From: Parachlamydiaceae bacterium
GTDB lineage: Bacteria; Chlamydiota; Chlamydiia; Chlamydiales; Parachlamydiaceae
Assembly: GCA_030147755.1 (NCBI GenBank)
Contig: JASBUW010000162.1
Span: 1-33,074 of the forward strand
DNA: 33,074 bases
Reading direction: 5' to 3'
Shown: in pieces, positions 32,285 through 33,074 of the stretch
Numbering within the stretch: the stretch's first letter is position 1
Layout of the letters: every line of letters starts with the position of its first letter
Program-made: the position numbers and the translations under genes
Notes under the pieces: model-generated
The model's database searches: none
Told to the model about the DNA's origin: nothing
Seen by the model: the letters and a program-made list of their open reading frames with translations, nothing else

Positions 32285-33074
32285 TTAATGGTGTCCTGTT
32301 AACAAAGAAAGAATAACATGTAGAGTAATCACACCTACTAGTGTAGGATAGCGTATATAAAAAAGTCCAAGCAAAACATTAAAGCAAAAACTTAAAACAA
32401 GCGGTAAAAATTCAACTGAAACATTTAAAAACTCTAATAAAGCCGCATTAATGAAAACGGTTTTTATACCGGTTCCATCTTCTAGGAACGAGAGAAGCGA
32501 TGTCTGAATGACACCTCGATTAATAAATTCAGCGACAAAGATATGAGGAATAAGAGTGATCAAAAAGAATAGATTAAGTTGTGGCTGTATGGCGTGAAAA
32601 AATTGCATAAAAAAAGAGCTCAAAGAGACATCAATCACGCTATATCCTATGTAAGCAACTGCTAAAGCAATCGCCATAATACCTGCCACATCTTGTAAAG
32701 CTTTTCCGGCATCTTTCCATGTCCATCCAAAAGTCTTTAAAGAATAGCACGCATATTTAATGGTGCAGATGATGGGAACCAGAAGGATTAAAAGGTGAAA
32801 GTTATAGAAAAAGAGAGGCCCTGCAGCTTCTAAACGAGTTTTTAAAAGAAAAACCAATAAACTCTCAATACTATAAACAGCGATAATCATGATAAAAAAT
32901 ATGCCAAATTTATTCTGCGTTTCAAAATGGCGGATTTTTTCTTTAAGACTCTCGACATATTTTTGATTAGTCGCACGTAAACGCTGTAAGCTAATTTGCG
33001 CAATCGCTTCTTGAATTTTATTATAAACAGCCAAATAAAGTGCATTTTGTGTATCAGGATTCTGCTGAGGAAGT
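32285..33074 (-). CDS. Second CNB-CPBP fusion protein, 5'-truncated by the window edge, active site degenerate
   Basis: The frame is open to the right edge (LPQQNPDTQNALYLAVYNKI leads into the visible part), so the apparent start near 33034 is not real and the CNB domain lies largely outside. It aligns with the downstream paralogue: SLQRLRATNQKYVESLKEKI matches SLVRVREFNTKYTKTLEEQL, and AEFINRGVIQTSL matches QEFIARGVFQTSL. The CPBP Glu/Arg motif is kept (AEFINRG), and so is the last His (ITLHVILS). However, the FxxxH motif is lost: FAIKHMHIGLPLV corresponds to EFLNVSVEFLPLV. I infer a protein that has lost or changed catalysis, perhaps a partner or regulator of the downstream copy. Seven bp separate the genes. 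Confidence 0.8.
   Translation of the reverse strand, partial: LPQQNPDTQNALYLAVYNKIQEAIAQISLQRLRATNQKYVESLKEKIRHFETQNKFGIFFIMIIAVYSIESLLVFLLKTRLEAAGPLFFYNFHLLILLVPIICTIKYACYSLKTFGWTWKDAGKALQDVAGIMAIALAVAYIGYSVIDVSLSSFFMQFFHAIQPQLNLFFLITLIPHIFVAEFINRGVIQTSLLSFLEDGTGIKTVFINAALLEFLNVSVEFLPLVLSFCFNVLLGLFYIRYPTLVGVITLHVILSLLTGHH

Noticed and set aside
1..33074. CRISPR array, tRNA, rRNA or intact transposase
   Set aside because: No regular spaced direct repeats, no cloverleaf and no DDE or tyrosine recombinase motifs were seen on either strand by eye.

Overview
The window looks like an accessory stretch of an amoeba-associated (environmental) chlamydial genome, most like the Parachlamydiaceae (Protochlamydia or Parachlamydia type). 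The DNA is A+T-rich with long spacers. The best lineage marker is the block at 26.1-29.8 kb: PIN-PhoH ATPase, a small zinc-finger protein, and a secreted protein with two SH3 domains. From memory, this matches the Chlamydia trachomatis neighbourhood CT015 (phoH), CT016, CT017 (the Ctad1 invasin). An M91/NleD-type effector protease and Fic gene remnants also fit a host-associated lifestyle. The species call is inference.

Layout. 0-2 kb: the tail of a GxxExxY-type protein, a MepB-family gene carrying an in-frame palindromic insert, and an FMN-dependent alpha-hydroxyacid dehydrogenase (lldD-like). 2.0-2.5 kb: a spacer with a nested hairpin element. 2.5-8.3 kb: one giant 1955-residue protein of unknown function. 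8.4-9.3 kb: two broken small genes. One is a membrane protein split by a 178-bp palindromic element related to the insert in the MepB gene. The other is a YjdF/DUF2992 gene with a homopolymer frameshift. 9.4-13.6 kb: a secreted eight-repeat (propeller-like) protein, an OTU-like protein, an AhpD-like protein and a secreted flavin amine oxidase. 14.0-17.3 kb: a secreted Ppx/GppA-like protein, an AAA_14/DUF4143 ATPase and a decayed fic gene. 17.5-24.8 kb: a secreted HExxH metalloprotease, an aquaporin-bicupin operon, a secreted GH130-like protein, a second AAA_14/DUF4143 ATPase and a serine beta-lactamase-like hydrolase. 24.8-26.1 kb: an M91 (NleD-like) metalloprotease and a second fic fragment. 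26.1-30.6 kb: the phoH/Ctad1-like block, with a DUF455 ferritin-like gene at its end. 30.6 kb to the end: a small membrane protein and two tandem proteins that fuse a cyclic-nucleotide-binding-like domain to a CPBP intramembrane protease.

Three regulatory or structural points stand out. (1) A 17/18 match to the CIRCE operator of HrcA lies between phoH and the CT016/Ctad1-like genes, next to well-formed promoters. (2) A palindromic element occurs twice: once inside a coding frame as a 41-bp short form, once as a 178-bp full form that interrupts a small gene. This resembles the Rickettsia palindromic elements in principle. (3) Long hairpins with unrelated arm sequences are unusually dense in the spacers. 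No tRNA, rRNA, CRISPR array or intact transposase was seen.
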